Positions 1 through 11,081 of a stretch of 64,000 nucleotides of DNA are shown piece after piece. Made by a program: the position numbers and the translations under genes. The DNA lies in contig JAUEDM010000003.1 of the NCBI GenBank assembly GCA_033439685.1, positions 4,308,001 to 4,372,000 of the forward strand. Direction: 5' to 3'. Under the pieces are notes generated by a model. The model had not been told where the DNA came from. It made no database searches and saw only the letters and a list, made by a program, of their open reading frames with translations. The stretch is from Apodospora peruviana. Its lineage: Eukaryota > Ascomycota > Sordariomycetes > Sordariales > Lasiosphaeriaceae. Each line of letters opens with the position of its first letter. Within the stretch, counting starts at the first letter, position 1.

Positions 1-1693
1 TCAAGTCTGAAGTGGTGAACAAAGAAACAGAGGTCGTTCCTACGCAATAAGCCACGATTTGGACTGGCACTCTTCCTCCTCCTGTCCAATTAGAAAACAA
101 TCTCGGAGTGCGGCCATGAGTCTCGGTCCCGCGGCGAGCTCTGTCCGCCGCAAGAGGCTCGGTATTTCCGCTCTTCGTAACTCCTCCCCTTTCCCGTTTT
201 TTACTTCTTGTTTTTTTTTCTGCTTATCGTTGACTGTAATGGTTACTACAGCAACGACATATTTTGTCATATCACGAATACCTACCTAAGCCAGAACAAG
301 TCAGGGGCTGATAGCATCTCCCCATGTGCCACGAATACAACTGCTGCAGGCCCTTCCCGGTTTTGCGGTAATCGATGTTAGTAGTCAGCGGAATAGTAAA
401 CCGTATGATGTCTGTTCTTTGGGAAACAACAATCCACGAACAACTGAAAAGAAGAAGAGGATAAAGATAAAAAGAATGCATCGCTATTATGAACGAAGAG
501 GCGGACTTTCCCACGGACGTTAGAGGACGTATTGACGTCAGCTGCAGAAAATGGTAGAACTTTAAGCTCAACGAGCCAGCTAGATGTTTAGTACCTACCT
601 TAGCTAGCCACAACAATGACAACACCATATGTTTTTCGTAATAAAGGGCGAGTATTACAGTCAAACCCGGTTGCCAAAGCCATCATCAGTCTTGATCGTA
701 ACCGATCTGGAGGGCCTGCTCCAGACGTCAAAAGGATTCTGAATCGACACCGACCACCCCGACATCATGAGCGGCCAAATACTGGTGGCCATTCCGGCAG
801 CACCAACCCGCTTTGAGGGACTCGTGGTGTGGGCGCTGCCTCGTAAGTCAATTTATTTTGCCTTCCTAGCTTCGGTACCTGGGTCTAGAACCCAGAATAC
901 CTTAATATGTCGAAATGATTTGTTTTTATCCAGACCAAACCTGACGACCAACCAACCACGCAACGCAATGATTAGGCCATGGGTTGCGATGCACAACATC
1001 CCTAGGGGCTTCCCGAACGTCTCGTAGCGAAGGCAAAACAGAGGAGGAAAGACGAGGCACTGGCGCAGATGGTGGGTGCGATAGAGTGCAACAGGAAGGA
1101 GCTGGAAGAGAAGAAGAGGCGAGAATGAGAGGAGGAGGTGGAGGAGAATCTTAGATACCACGCCTTCTATGGTTATGACAAGCCGGGCTACGGGACCAGC
1201 TGAGTGCTACCGAGCGACCAGATAATCGGAGAGAGCGCAGGACCAACCGGTAGGTCCAAGGGACATGCTTAGCTACAACACTGGTGCTTCCTGCTGGCGT
1301 GGAGTCTAAGAAACAAGAAAGGCACGTAAGATTAAGATTTCTTTCCTTGTTAGGATATAGACAGCACCAACTGTCCGTTGAACGTAAGTGCGGTCCAGCT
1401 ACCTGGTAGTCTTGCCACCGTCTGATGTTCCGCCAGGAAAAGCGGTTGAGCACCCTACCATACATTTCCAACTGGCCACATCCAACTTGACCACATCCAA
1501 CTTGACCACATCCAACTTGACCACATCCAACTTGACCACATCCAACTTGACTACATCCCACATCCTTACCGCGCACCTTAGCTCTCGGACATTCACACTA
1601 CCAGACACGGCACTACTAGTATCAACTGATCAGGCAGATTTAATTTCGCTTACCAATCACCAGTCAATTATTTCCTACCAGACACTCGACACC
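1..1693. other. Upstream region without a supported gene
   Basis: Open stretches of 60-140 codons occur on both strands, but none shows a recognisable domain, a convincing start or a splice-supported continuation. The only distinct structure is the 15-bp minisatellite near 1476. The segment probably holds the 5' region of the gene beginning near 1694. Confidence 0.5.
1476..1550. repeat. 15-bp minisatellite, five perfect copies
   Basis: Five head-to-tail identical copies of CCACATCCAACTTGA run from 1476 to 1550, followed by a degenerate partial copy. The unit is a multiple of three and one frame reads a TSNLT pentapeptide repeat. That frame has no ATG upstream of the repeat, so it is more likely untranslated sequence or an upstream exon of the next gene. 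Perfect identity implies recent expansion. Confidence 0.9.
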
Positions 1694-3151
1694 ATGATCA
1701 GGACCGACGCCCATAGGCCATGCCTAAATGCGTTGAAGAAGGTCGCTTATTGCCTCAAGTGGTTCACGCCCATGGCCAATCGCGATGGGCAGCATTATTG
1801 CGCCGAGTGCAAGGTAACGTGCTGTTATGGCACAGGTATCATGTTCCCTTTGTTCATGACTAACCGAACTTGACATTATGTAGGCTCAGGGGTTCAGTCA
1901 AGCGACACCAGATGGGAACAAGGAGTTGATACTTGCGGCCCTAGAACGGGATCAAAGGGAGTTGATTGTTGCGAATGCGGCCGCCCTGAGACAATCACCA
2001 CCAACTGGCCACAGACCAGATATTGCAACTGACCAATCCCCAAATATTGCAACTGACCAACCACCAGTCCATTCATCTGGATGGACGCCAATCAACTTCG
2101 GGACCAACCCTGATTCGTTCCAACAGCCGTCCTCAAGTCAAAGGAAGGGGGGCGTCGGTCAGCCAGATAACACAACTCACCAACCACCAGTCCATTCATC
2201 TCAACCGACACCACTCGGTAATCCACCCCAGGCCCTCGACAGCATGAAGGGCACCTTCAGCGGCCTCAACCTCGGTACCGGCTTTGTTTCATTCCAACAG
2301 CCGTCCTCTAATCAAAGCAAGGATGTCGTCGGTCAGCCAGATGTTGCAACTCTCCAATCACCAGTCCATTCATCTCAACCGACACCACCCAATAACATGA
2401 ATCCACCTCAGGCACCACTCGACAGCATGCCGAAGAGCACCGCCAGCAGCAGCAACATCTTGGGTACTACCACCAAACGTGTTGTGTACCAACAGCCGTG
2501 CCCAAATCAACAGAAAGGCCTCGTTTATTGCCTGGGTTGGCTTCAGCCATTTTGCGTCGAGTGCATGGTATGTTCATAATAATAACTTTCCCACGTACCA
2601 TACACAGCTGAAGGGAGCATACAGTATGTTTGGTTTCTTTAGAATCTAACATTGAGTTAACCTACCTCCCTACCCAGACTCATGGGTACAGTCTGGGCAC
2701 ACCATACGGGTTCGGCGGTACGGCCACGCCACAGTGGGGGACACAGGTTCCTTCCAAACCACCGTCCGTGTCCGACGGAATGATGTCGTCGTCAACCAAC
2801 GAAGAAGACCCGGCCAAGAAACAGAAGCAAAAGGGCGACGATTACGCTTACCTTGCGAAGGTGCTGGATGAGCGATTCAAAAAGGAAAAGGGTACTCTAA
2901 GAAGGATAGATTGGCGTAAACAATATTATTGGGGGGGGGGGGGGGGGGGGGGGGGGAGGGGGGGAGCGTGGACTGATTATGTGCTGGACTTGAGAGGTTC
3001 TTTTCTGTCTATTTTTCTTTCTATCTTTTTTTTTTTCTTTGTATCTTTCTTTTCTTTTTTTTGTATCCTTTTGGGCGGCTTCCGGGGTGACTGGAAATGG
3101 GAGGTTTGTAATAAGCGGAGGAGCACGTGTGGTTCGACCGTGAGGAGGTAA
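1694..3151 (+). CDS. Unrecognised Pro/Ser/Gln-rich protein with a duplicated exon module
   Basis: I do not recognise this protein. Proposed exons are 1694-1813, 1884-2567 and 2678-3151. Both introns (1814-1883 and 2568-2677) are GT-AG, carry CTAAC branch sites and join in frame at phase 0. Exons 1 and 2 end in related cysteine motifs (YCLKW...CAECK and YCLGW...CVECM), and the following exons start with related text (AQGFSQATPDG and THGYSLGTPYG), so an exon-intron unit has been duplicated. The middle holds diverged repeats built on QPPVHSS and FQQPSS. The ATG at 1694 has a good context (ACACC before it). The end is uncertain: the last exon runs into a G26 tract at 2931 and T-rich sequence, so a further intron or an earlier end is likely. 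About 426 aa if read through. The KKQKQKGDD stretch suggests a basic, perhaps nuclear, tail. Confidence 0.5.
2931..2964. repeat. Poly-G tract (G26, A, G7)
   Basis: Twenty-six consecutive G, one A, then seven G. It lies inside the last open exon of the preceding gene, where it would encode polyglycine. Length is prone to slippage and to sequencing error, so frame downstream of it should not be trusted. Confidence 0.9.
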
Positions 3152-3384
3152 ATAATGTGAGCTGAAGGGTTTGGAACACACAGGACATCACAGAGCGTAT
3201 ATATTAATTTTGCACATCACATTCGTTTGTTGGCGTACTCATAGAGTCGCGGGTACTCTGGTCACAAAGTAAACCAGGTCCAAACTACTAGCATAGCATA
3301 GCATAGCGATAGTTAGAAGCGATTATCTGCAAAGATGTGTATCACCTCAATCCCGTTCGATATACACATCACAACCCCTCTCCT

Positions 3385-3404
3385 CCCCCCCCCCCCCCCC
3401 CCCC
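3385..3404. repeat. Poly-C tract (C20)
   Basis: Twenty consecutive C just beyond the 3' end of the minus-strand NACHT gene, in its presumed 3' untranslated region or terminator. A similar C20 tract sits in an intron of the MFS gene at 13602-13621. Confidence 0.9.
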
Positions 3405-3422
3405 AACAATCCCCCCCTTATT

Positions 3423-6400
3423 TCACAATTCATCCTTGTTCCCCTCCTCCGGATTCCACACAAACGGCCCGTTAAAGTTCGCCTCGACCTCCAGCGGATC
3501 ATGTAGCCCCAACAACGGAAACAACTGCCCCCTAACATCCGTAACCTCATAATCATGCCATTTCTGTCCGTTCTTTGTAAACCAACCGACATTTTGGGTC
3601 AAATCGACACCGGCACCGACGGTATCACCGAGATCATATCCGCGCGAATGGACCGGCCCCGTCCCGGCCCCGGAGCTCTTGTACATGCCCCCGTCGTCGG
3701 AATGGTAGCCCCACGACTTGGCCAGCCGCATGTCGTCCTTGGGCTTCCACCCCGGGAACGTGATGGGCTGCCCCCCGAACGTGCAGAAACCGATTGCGGC
3801 TTCATGTGCATCCCGTGGCGGCGTTGAGGACGAGGAGAGGCGTTTGAATATCACCTCGAAGTAGTAACGCTCCATGCTTGGTGGTAGAGGTCTGTCGGTT
3901 GATAGGCACCTACGTTCTCGGTTGTTGTGCGTGACGGTTCGCCCGTCCTTTGATATGACTGTTGTGGGAGTGGATCGAGAGGAGGGGAAGACCCAGCGAG
4001 AGGGGAGCATCCCTTCCCAGATGACTCTTTCGAGGTAAGCTTGCGTTTCGGCATGCTGAAAGGCCCTAGCCAGCGCGAGAGGGGTCCAGCCGTATCGGTC
4101 TTTAGTGTCAAGATTGGCGCCGTGGGCGCTGAGCTGGCGGAGGAGTTTGGTGCTCCCGAGCTTGGCGCAGAGAGTACTCAGCTCGGCGTCGGTCGACGCT
4201 GCGATGGGGTCCTTGTCGATGAGGAGGGATATTATCGTTTCGGGGTCCGGCTTGTGGCAGAGGGCCCAGTTCTCGCGGGCCATGACCAGCGCCGTCTTCC
4301 CATGGGAATCCTTGAGCGTGACGTCTGCCCCTGCGTCGAGGAGAGCGATGACCGCTCGAAGATGACCGCCCGCCGCTGCGCGGTGGAGAGCCGTCATGCC
4401 AGCTTTTGTGTCTTGGAGGTCGATAGCCAGCCCGGTCATATCGTTGTTTTCGGCCTTCGCGGCGTCAATCAGCTTCGTGACCGTGCTGTTGAATCCGCGT
4501 GCGGCGGCATATTGTAGTGGCGTTCTGCTGGCGTGCGTGGGTTTGTTGATTTCGGACACGGGGAACGGTTTGGGAAGCATATACCCGAGTATTTCGAGCG
4601 CCGGCTTTTCGGATTTCCCCTTACAGGCATAGCAGAGCGCCGACCTGCCGCGCATATCCGTCTTGATCGGATTGGCTAACATGAGCTGTACGTAATCATA
4701 GTGGCCGAGCCTTGCCGCCTGGTGCAAGGCCGTCGTCCCGCGCTTGTTGCCGTGATCCGGGTCGGCTTTGCAATCCACGAGAAATGAGACGCACGCCGGC
4801 TGGTCGTAGATGACGGCGTGATGCAGGGCGGTGTTGCCGTCGTTGTCTTCGTCGTCGATCTCCAGGACGCCGGAGCCCATGAGAATCTGCAAGGCCTCGA
4901 CGTCGCCTAAGCGCGTCGCCAGCTGCAGCGGTCGCTCCGAATGGCTCGTCTCGGCGTTGACGTCTGCCTTGTATGTCATCACGAACGCCTTCAAGACTTC
5001 CAACGGTACTTCAGGGCGGCTGAGCAGGAGGTGGAGGGGCTGGTGGCCGTCGTTGGTTGTGGCGTTGATCATATCATCATTATTATGGCTACCACCCTTC
5101 GACATCAGTGCTTCGAGTGCCTTGACGTCTGTTCCTTTCTGGGCAAAATGATGCAATGCCATCCAGCCAGATGCTTGGGCTTTCAACGCTGGATCGGCGC
5201 CGTTCTTGATCAGAAGATCGACAGCCTCCGCGCTTGCATCACCCGAGAGCCACATGTGGAAGGCCGGCGGCGCCGTGGCGGTTTCGGCGTTGATGTCGGC
5301 GCCGTTCTCCAACAGAAGCCGGAGCATGGACAGCCGTCCGGGCGCCCCGACCGCTGCAGCTTGGACCGTGTTGCACCCGCCCGAGACCTCGTTGACATTC
5401 TCGCCATCCGCGATTAGACGCTCCGCCCAGCTGGTGAGGCCGAGGTAGGCAGCGATGTGGAGAGGTTTGCGCGCTTGGGCGAAGCTGAATATTGCGCTCG
5501 CAGACGTCCGGTACTTGCTCCGCCAAGCGTTGAAGATGCCCGTGTTCTCTTTGACAAGCTTGTCGAGCTCGGAAAAGAGCTGTGCCCATTTCTTGCTCGC
5601 TGTTCTCTCCCCGGGCGTCCATTCGTCATCTGCTTCGCGGAGATGATAGGGCCAGTGCTGGATCTCGTACCTCGAGGGCGGCAGATTAGCGTCATTATCG
5701 TCAAGGTTAGGCTCAAAGAAGACAGGATCCTGTTGCTCATCACTGTCCATGGAGTCGTCGCTGTCATCTCCGTCGTCGAAGCGCCTCCCAAAGTTGCCCC
5801 GTGTCTCGGAGATTCCGTACGTGCGACTCGGTTTCCGCGATTCATTACTGCCTTTTGGTGCCCCTACATGGAAATCTGCCGGCGGATTCGTGCTGGGGAT
5901 GACGGTGCTTTCCGAAGTCGGTTCTTCAAGAAGACCGGCTCGTCTCTGAAAGAGACCACAGTTGATATGTGTGAGGCAGGCAATGGCGAGATCAAGATGG
6001 CCGTCCCTCCTCGAGATAGACAAAGACTTGGACGCAGCGATTTCAGACTGGCACCGTGTGCATATTCCGCCAGCCTTGTGCTGGTCTGCCATATGTGATT
6101 CCGCCAAGCAGTATGTCGAGACTTGGTCGTAATCTTGCACGACAATCTCGTCGTCTCGGAGGCTGAAGAACGGCCCGCTGGCTGCCCGCAGTTGCTCCAC
6201 GTCCAGCCCCGAGAGTGCAGGAAATCCAGCGGTATCGGGATTCGTTCCTTCAACTTCCCAAGACCCTGGCGTCTTATAGAGTCCACTAAAGTCTTCCATC
6301 ACAACAACCGCCTGCGGCCATACCTTGCCAAGGAGGGACCAGGTGAGCGCCTTCCGAAGCAGGGGTACGTAGGTCGGCCCAATCTTCAGAAGTTCCGCAT

Positions 6401-8356
6401 CGTACTTGCTTGTGTCTCCCCCAGTCTCCGGTAAGAGCTTCAGGTGATTCTCGAGCGGTCTCTGCAGCGGTTGGCGCATAAACTCTATCGCTCTGTCAAT
6501 GTAAGTGAACCTGCCGCCGGCCTTTTCCAAAATTCTCTGTGACGCTAGGCTTTGTTCTTCCTCTGACAGCCTGGACACCTCCTGGAGAGACGTCACAAGT
6601 TTACGTTCGAGATCATGCTTGTGGCCAGACGGACCATCCCTTCCCAACTTGAGTATCAGCGGGCTCCTAAAGCTCGAGCTTTTCATGGTAACCTTATGGA
6701 CAAGGTGATTCCTGTTGAAAGGACGACGTTTACCCGCAGGAAACTTGAATGGCGTACATGTCCCGACCAGCACCCGAAGTCTTGGCAGCGAGTCCTCGTC
6801 AGTCATGAACGTCGTCAAAAGCTTGTAGAGACATGCCGAGAGCCTCTCGCGTTCGTCTGGTGGCAGACGATCGAACGAGTCCACGACGACCAATGCATCC
6901 GCCTTCAGCAACTCCGCCAGCTTTTTGAACGTGCTGACAAAGTCCGGTAGGTCCTCCTGCCCCTGGTGATGTGGATTGACGGGGTTGGTCTGCGTGAGAA
7001 AGACCTTGGTGCAGCCCTCCAGCAAGGCCGTTGGCTGGGTTCGTTCATCGTATGCTACGGAGTACAGCTGGTAGAGCAAGGCTCGATAGAGGCTGTCGAC
7101 ATTGCGGCCACAGGACGCGTGGAGCATAGTTGTTCGAGTGTCCTCGCGGCGTTCCTCGAGTTTACTGGCAACAACCGATAAGAGAGTCGACTTGCCGGTT
7201 CCTGGTGCATGCAGAAGTAAGCACCCGACTGGCTAGGTAGCCTTATTAGCGTTTGTGTGTTTGACACATTACCTTCTGCACCATTGATGCACAAGAGCCA
7301 ACCAGGCGTCTTCATCCACTTGCAACACTTTTCTTCGTCAAATATCCAACCGCACGTGCCATCCAGCCTCATTTTTCCTTGCTCTCGAAACGCCGCGCGT
7401 GTGTCGTTTGCAGACCTGAACATGGTCTTTCTGACCTTGTCAAATCCCTGGACGGCAAGTTCCCAAGCCGTTTTTGGCTTAACAAGGTCCTTGATGTACT
7501 TGACGTCGTCGTGCACGTCATCAATCTTTTTCGCGAGTTGCTCCTGCAGCTCGTCGAGCCTGGCGACCTGCTGCTTATGGAGATCTTTCAGTACGTGCTG
7601 GAAGTCTTGAATCCGGTCCACGGTTCTCCGCACGTCGTCCACCATCTCCTTCATGCCCTCCAGACCCGTCAACGTCCGGTCCTGGAAGGCAGCCTGCGAG
7701 CCCTCGAGCATCTTGATCTTCAGCTTCGCAATCTCAGCAAGCTTCCCCTCAAACTTTGGCTTCTGGAACCCAAAAAAGTCTTTGAGGCCGTGGCGAAGCT
7801 TGGCGATGACATTGCCCTCCAGATGCCGCTTGACGGTGAGCGAAAAGTCGAGCACGGCCACATAAGTCTCGATGATGTCCTCGAACAGCTTCGCCACCAC
7901 GGTGCTCGGCTTCCAGCGTTTATCCTTCCCAGTCTCGTCATAGAGGTGATCATAGTGCTGGATGATGATCATAATCTCGCTGATGTCGCTGAGGCCTGTA
8001 CCGAAAAAGTTGTACAGGTCGTAGTTGTTCTGAATCGCGCCCAGGGTCAGTCGCACGGCGTACCAGGCCAGGCCGACCGACTCGGGCGCGCCGGTCGTGG
8101 CATAGTTGCCGATGGCAATGACATTGCCGATGTTATCGAGAATGGCGGTTTTCCACGTTCCAAAGCCGCCGCCGCCGCCGTACTTCTCGCCGGCCGTCTC
8201 GCAGAGGAGTTCCGCCGCCGCTTTGGCTTCCTCGGGCTTGCCTCTCTCCTGGAGAAATTGGTTGAGAACCGCGCGGTCTTTGGGGTCGGTGTATTTGGCC
8301 GTTGCCTGTTTCTTGAAGCGTGCGAAGGCATCGTTGTATAGTTTTGACTGGACCAT
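3423..8356 (-). CDS. NLR-like STAND protein: N-terminal helical domain, NACHT, ankyrin repeats, SPRY
   Basis: Two exons, 8356-7273 and 7201-3423, joined across a 71-nt GT-AG intron (7202-7272) that falls inside the P-loop. The splice creates GAEGTGKST (Lys about 365), which neither exon encodes alone; the product is 1620 aa. The start is the ATG at 8356 (MVQSKLYND), because the open frame upstream has only a GTG. Residues 1-350 form an all-helical N-terminal region with coiled coil, like those of fungal STAND proteins (Goodbye/DUF7708 type, uncertain). NACHT follows, with Walker B VVVDSFDRL near 470. An Asp/Ser-rich linker around 830-860 precedes about ten ankyrin repeats (about 937-1420), for example TALHQAARLGHYDYVQLML. 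The C-terminus (about 1471-1611) is a SPRY domain: YYFEV, AAIGFC, GDTVGAGVDL, NVGWFTKNG. By family, such proteins are signal-operated NTPase switches in non-self recognition or regulated cell death; the ligand is unknown. No break is visible. Confidence 0.88.
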
Positions 8357-9299
8357 TCCTATGGTGGTGCAGCGTTCACGTCGGGAGATGGGTGGTAAGC
8401 CGGCGCTTTGGGGTTCACCAATTTCGACCTTCACTACAAGAGTAAAATATGTGAGAATGTTCCCTCGTTCCTTTGTGTTCGGCAGACACCTCGCGCGGCC
8501 TGTGTAAATAATTTCTTTCAGCCCGAAAGCGCCTGAAACGTGCCACCGACCTCATCCCGCAGCTCGGCGACGACGCCATGCAGCGACAGCTAGCGAATCT
8601 CGCACACCGCACACAGCTTGGCGCCGAACGTCTCCACACATGGCTTCAGCGTGGCGTCAAGTAATGTCTCAGCGCACAGTGACAAGACGGGAACTGACCG
8701 TGACGATCGGTTCTTGGCCGCTGGAACTAGTGTACACAGCCAATTATTGTGTCTGGCGATATCGCGGTTGCGATTGTGGTTTTATCGGGACACGGACGGA
8801 AAACCGCAGACGACACGAGCAGGAAAAAGTAATGTACGGAAATTCGTAGACGGCAAATCATCGATTGCAAGGCAGAGTCAACAAACACCCCCTGAAATCC
8901 TTCCGGGGCACTCTGTGGCCTCAGTTGACGGCTATCTACACTACACCTTATAAGAACAGTATCACTGTCATCCGACAAATCCCTATTAACGTTTTCATGT
9001 TCTGCCGTGGCTTGTTGGCTGGTGGGTATCTTGCTAATATTGCCGTCTCGCACGAAACCCACCGAATAAAGACGCCGTCAACGGTGCAAATGGGGATTGA
9101 TTAATCGTGAATTTTATTCCCAGAGGAGGACTGGTGCATGCTGGATCTGCGGACGACACATTGGTTGCCGCAAGGTTCGAGTCGATTCTGTGCTGTGCTC
9201 GCTTTTCTTTCCGGCGCTTGTACGCACCATGAAGCGCGACTGGACAGCGATGGACTCGTCAGCAAACTTATAAACCCATTCGGACAAGTCCGATAGCAA
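8357..9299. other. Intergenic, presumed promoter of the NACHT gene
   Basis: No ORF here has domain or splice support. It probably contains the 5' region of the minus-strand NACHT-ankyrin gene. I see no repeat or RNA gene. Confidence 0.5.
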
Positions 9300-10744
9300 G
9301 GAATGCTTGACTCACCCCACCACGAGTCGGCGTGGCCGATGATGGGAGAGATGAGAAGTGTCAAAGCGACAACTTTGTCCAAACCCGAGTTCGTGCCCTT
9401 TTCCATGATCCTCCGGCTTCGTGCAACTACTTGCAAAAGACCGGTACTTAAAGGTCCATATGGTCTGATAAGTGAATCACCACATGCCAAAAAGGTGGCA
9501 CGTAATGGGGTGGTAGAGATAGGAGTAGAATATGACAAGGCCGATCCATGCCGGCCGGCCCCCACACGAAAATGGTGAAAGGGTCCATGGCAATCCAGTC
9601 AATACGCCTCTCCAGGCATCCAGACTCGGCAGGTTCCCAATGTCCCGGCGGAGAGACTTGTACGCTTTGACGATCGGGGTGCCGTTTTAACAATGGTCGT
9701 CTCAAACGTAGTAATACTGAAGCAGGGCGACGGTGGGGAATATAGAAATGGTATCGATGATGCTTCCCAAGACGGCAAATATCATCAACAGCAAAGCCAA
9801 CCTCAACATTCTTGTCCGGAAAGTCCCAGTCCGGCTGCCCTGCCTCATGGACCTTCACGCCGTACCACAGGTCGTCGTTCCGTCGAGCTTCACACCGTGA
9901 TCACCAAAGCCGCGAGCGCCCACAGGATGAACACCCGGACCAGCTTCTTGGCCTTGCTGCCCTAGTCGAGCACCTTACGGGCGGTGACCATGCCAGCAGT
10001 GGAGGTGAGTCAAGCGAGCCACCCCATCTCGACGCAGATCATGTAGTGCGCCTCCGTGATGTCCTCCTTTAGGAGCGCCGCGACGCAAATGGCGATGCCA
10101 ATCGCGAATTGGGTGTCGGCGAGCCGAAAAGGGTCTAATTTTAGCGTGGAGGGCTGGTCCGACAGCAGCTCTTCGGTATCTGAACCATTGTCGTTGGCTT
10201 TATCTGCGTTGTTATTCTGCGGGTGGATTGCGGGTTTGGAGATGATTTCGGGTATCGCGGTTTCGTCGGAAAATCTTATCTTCTTGCCTTCAGCATCGGT
10301 AAACTTGATAGTTATGAGGCAGGATGGATCTGGTAATCCCGTCCTGGTACACGTCTCTGTCAGATGAAAAGGGGTGCCTGTCAGAAAGGAAGGGCTCGAG
10401 AAGTGACCAGAATCATAGATTCGTAATAGTTGCCACAAGACGTGCAATTACAATTGCGTTGGCCTGCCACCAACTACAACAATAAAAGAAGCTCTCTGGC
10501 TTTGCCAGAAAGCTAGACAGAGGAGAATACGATCATGGAATAAATCCTCAAAAATCAACGAATCCAATGTGCATCGCTTCTGACAGTCTCTGGCGAGCTG
10601 GATTGAGACGAGAAGCATGACGAGTGAGTCGGTGATGATAAAGGACGCGACGACACCGATCCCTGCGATATCGGGATCGGGCTCGAAAGCCTCACCGCAG
10701 AAGGTGGGAAGAGGCGGGTTCTCTTCTGGCGCAAGGGAGGCCAT
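9300..10744 (-). pseudogene. Decayed multi-pass membrane protein of a fungal family
   Basis: The ATG at 10744 opens a frame with PDIAGIGVVASFIITDSLVMLLV, which resembles the first helix of a large fungal family of uncharacterised integral membrane proteins. Around 10100-10010 the text LADTQFAIGIAICVAALL...HYMICVEMGWLA matches the family's next conserved helices. The frame is then broken: a TGA near 10010, a TAG near 9964 (possibly a former CAG, giving VLDQ) and a TGA near 9900, while family-like text continues between them (KKLVRVFILWALAALVITV). Further fragments such as KVVALTLLISPIIGHADSWW lie in another frame near 9350. Stops plus frame changes mark a pseudogene. No function is known for the family. 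Confidence 0.5.
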
Positions 10745-10832
10745 ATCTAGCGGTTGCGTGTTGTTAAATGTGCCCAGGTGGAGGGGGTTGTTGAGATGAA
10801 AAGGAGGAAGAAAAGAGGAAGACGAGGCTCTA

Positions 10833-10906
10833 GTACTCGGTATTAATATTGGGAGGGAAATGGTACTCGGTATTATGGTACTCGGTATTGATATTGGGAG
10901 GGAAAT
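10833..10906. repeat. 29-bp direct repeat, two copies plus a partial copy
   Basis: The 29-bp unit starting GTACTCGGTATT occupies 10833-10861 and 10878-10906 with one A/G mismatch; 10863-10875 repeats its first 13 bases. It lies in the 336-bp gap between the membrane-protein pseudogene and the peptidase gene. No function is evident. Confidence 0.8.
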
Positions 10907-11081
10907 AGGAGCTGAAAACTATCGAGCGCCACCGATGAAAGCTTGCAGTTCGGGCATCTATCCTCTCACCTGGGTAACACGACTGAGGTGCAGGTTCTCC
11001 CCAGTAAAAGATATGGAACGACTTTGATTGGGTACTTCACAGGTAGTAAAACCCATGGAGATCATAAAGGTCGTCGCATTG

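Noticed and set aside
1388..1693. TSNLT pentapeptide-repeat protein encoded by the minisatellite
   Set aside because: The frame opens at a GTG with no ATG before the repeat, and no upstream exon could be joined. Treated as a DNA repeat.
2933..3151. Polyglycine and phenylalanine-rich C-terminus of the first gene
   Set aside because: G26 followed by T-rich sequence looks non-coding; kept in the open frame only because no better exon end was found.
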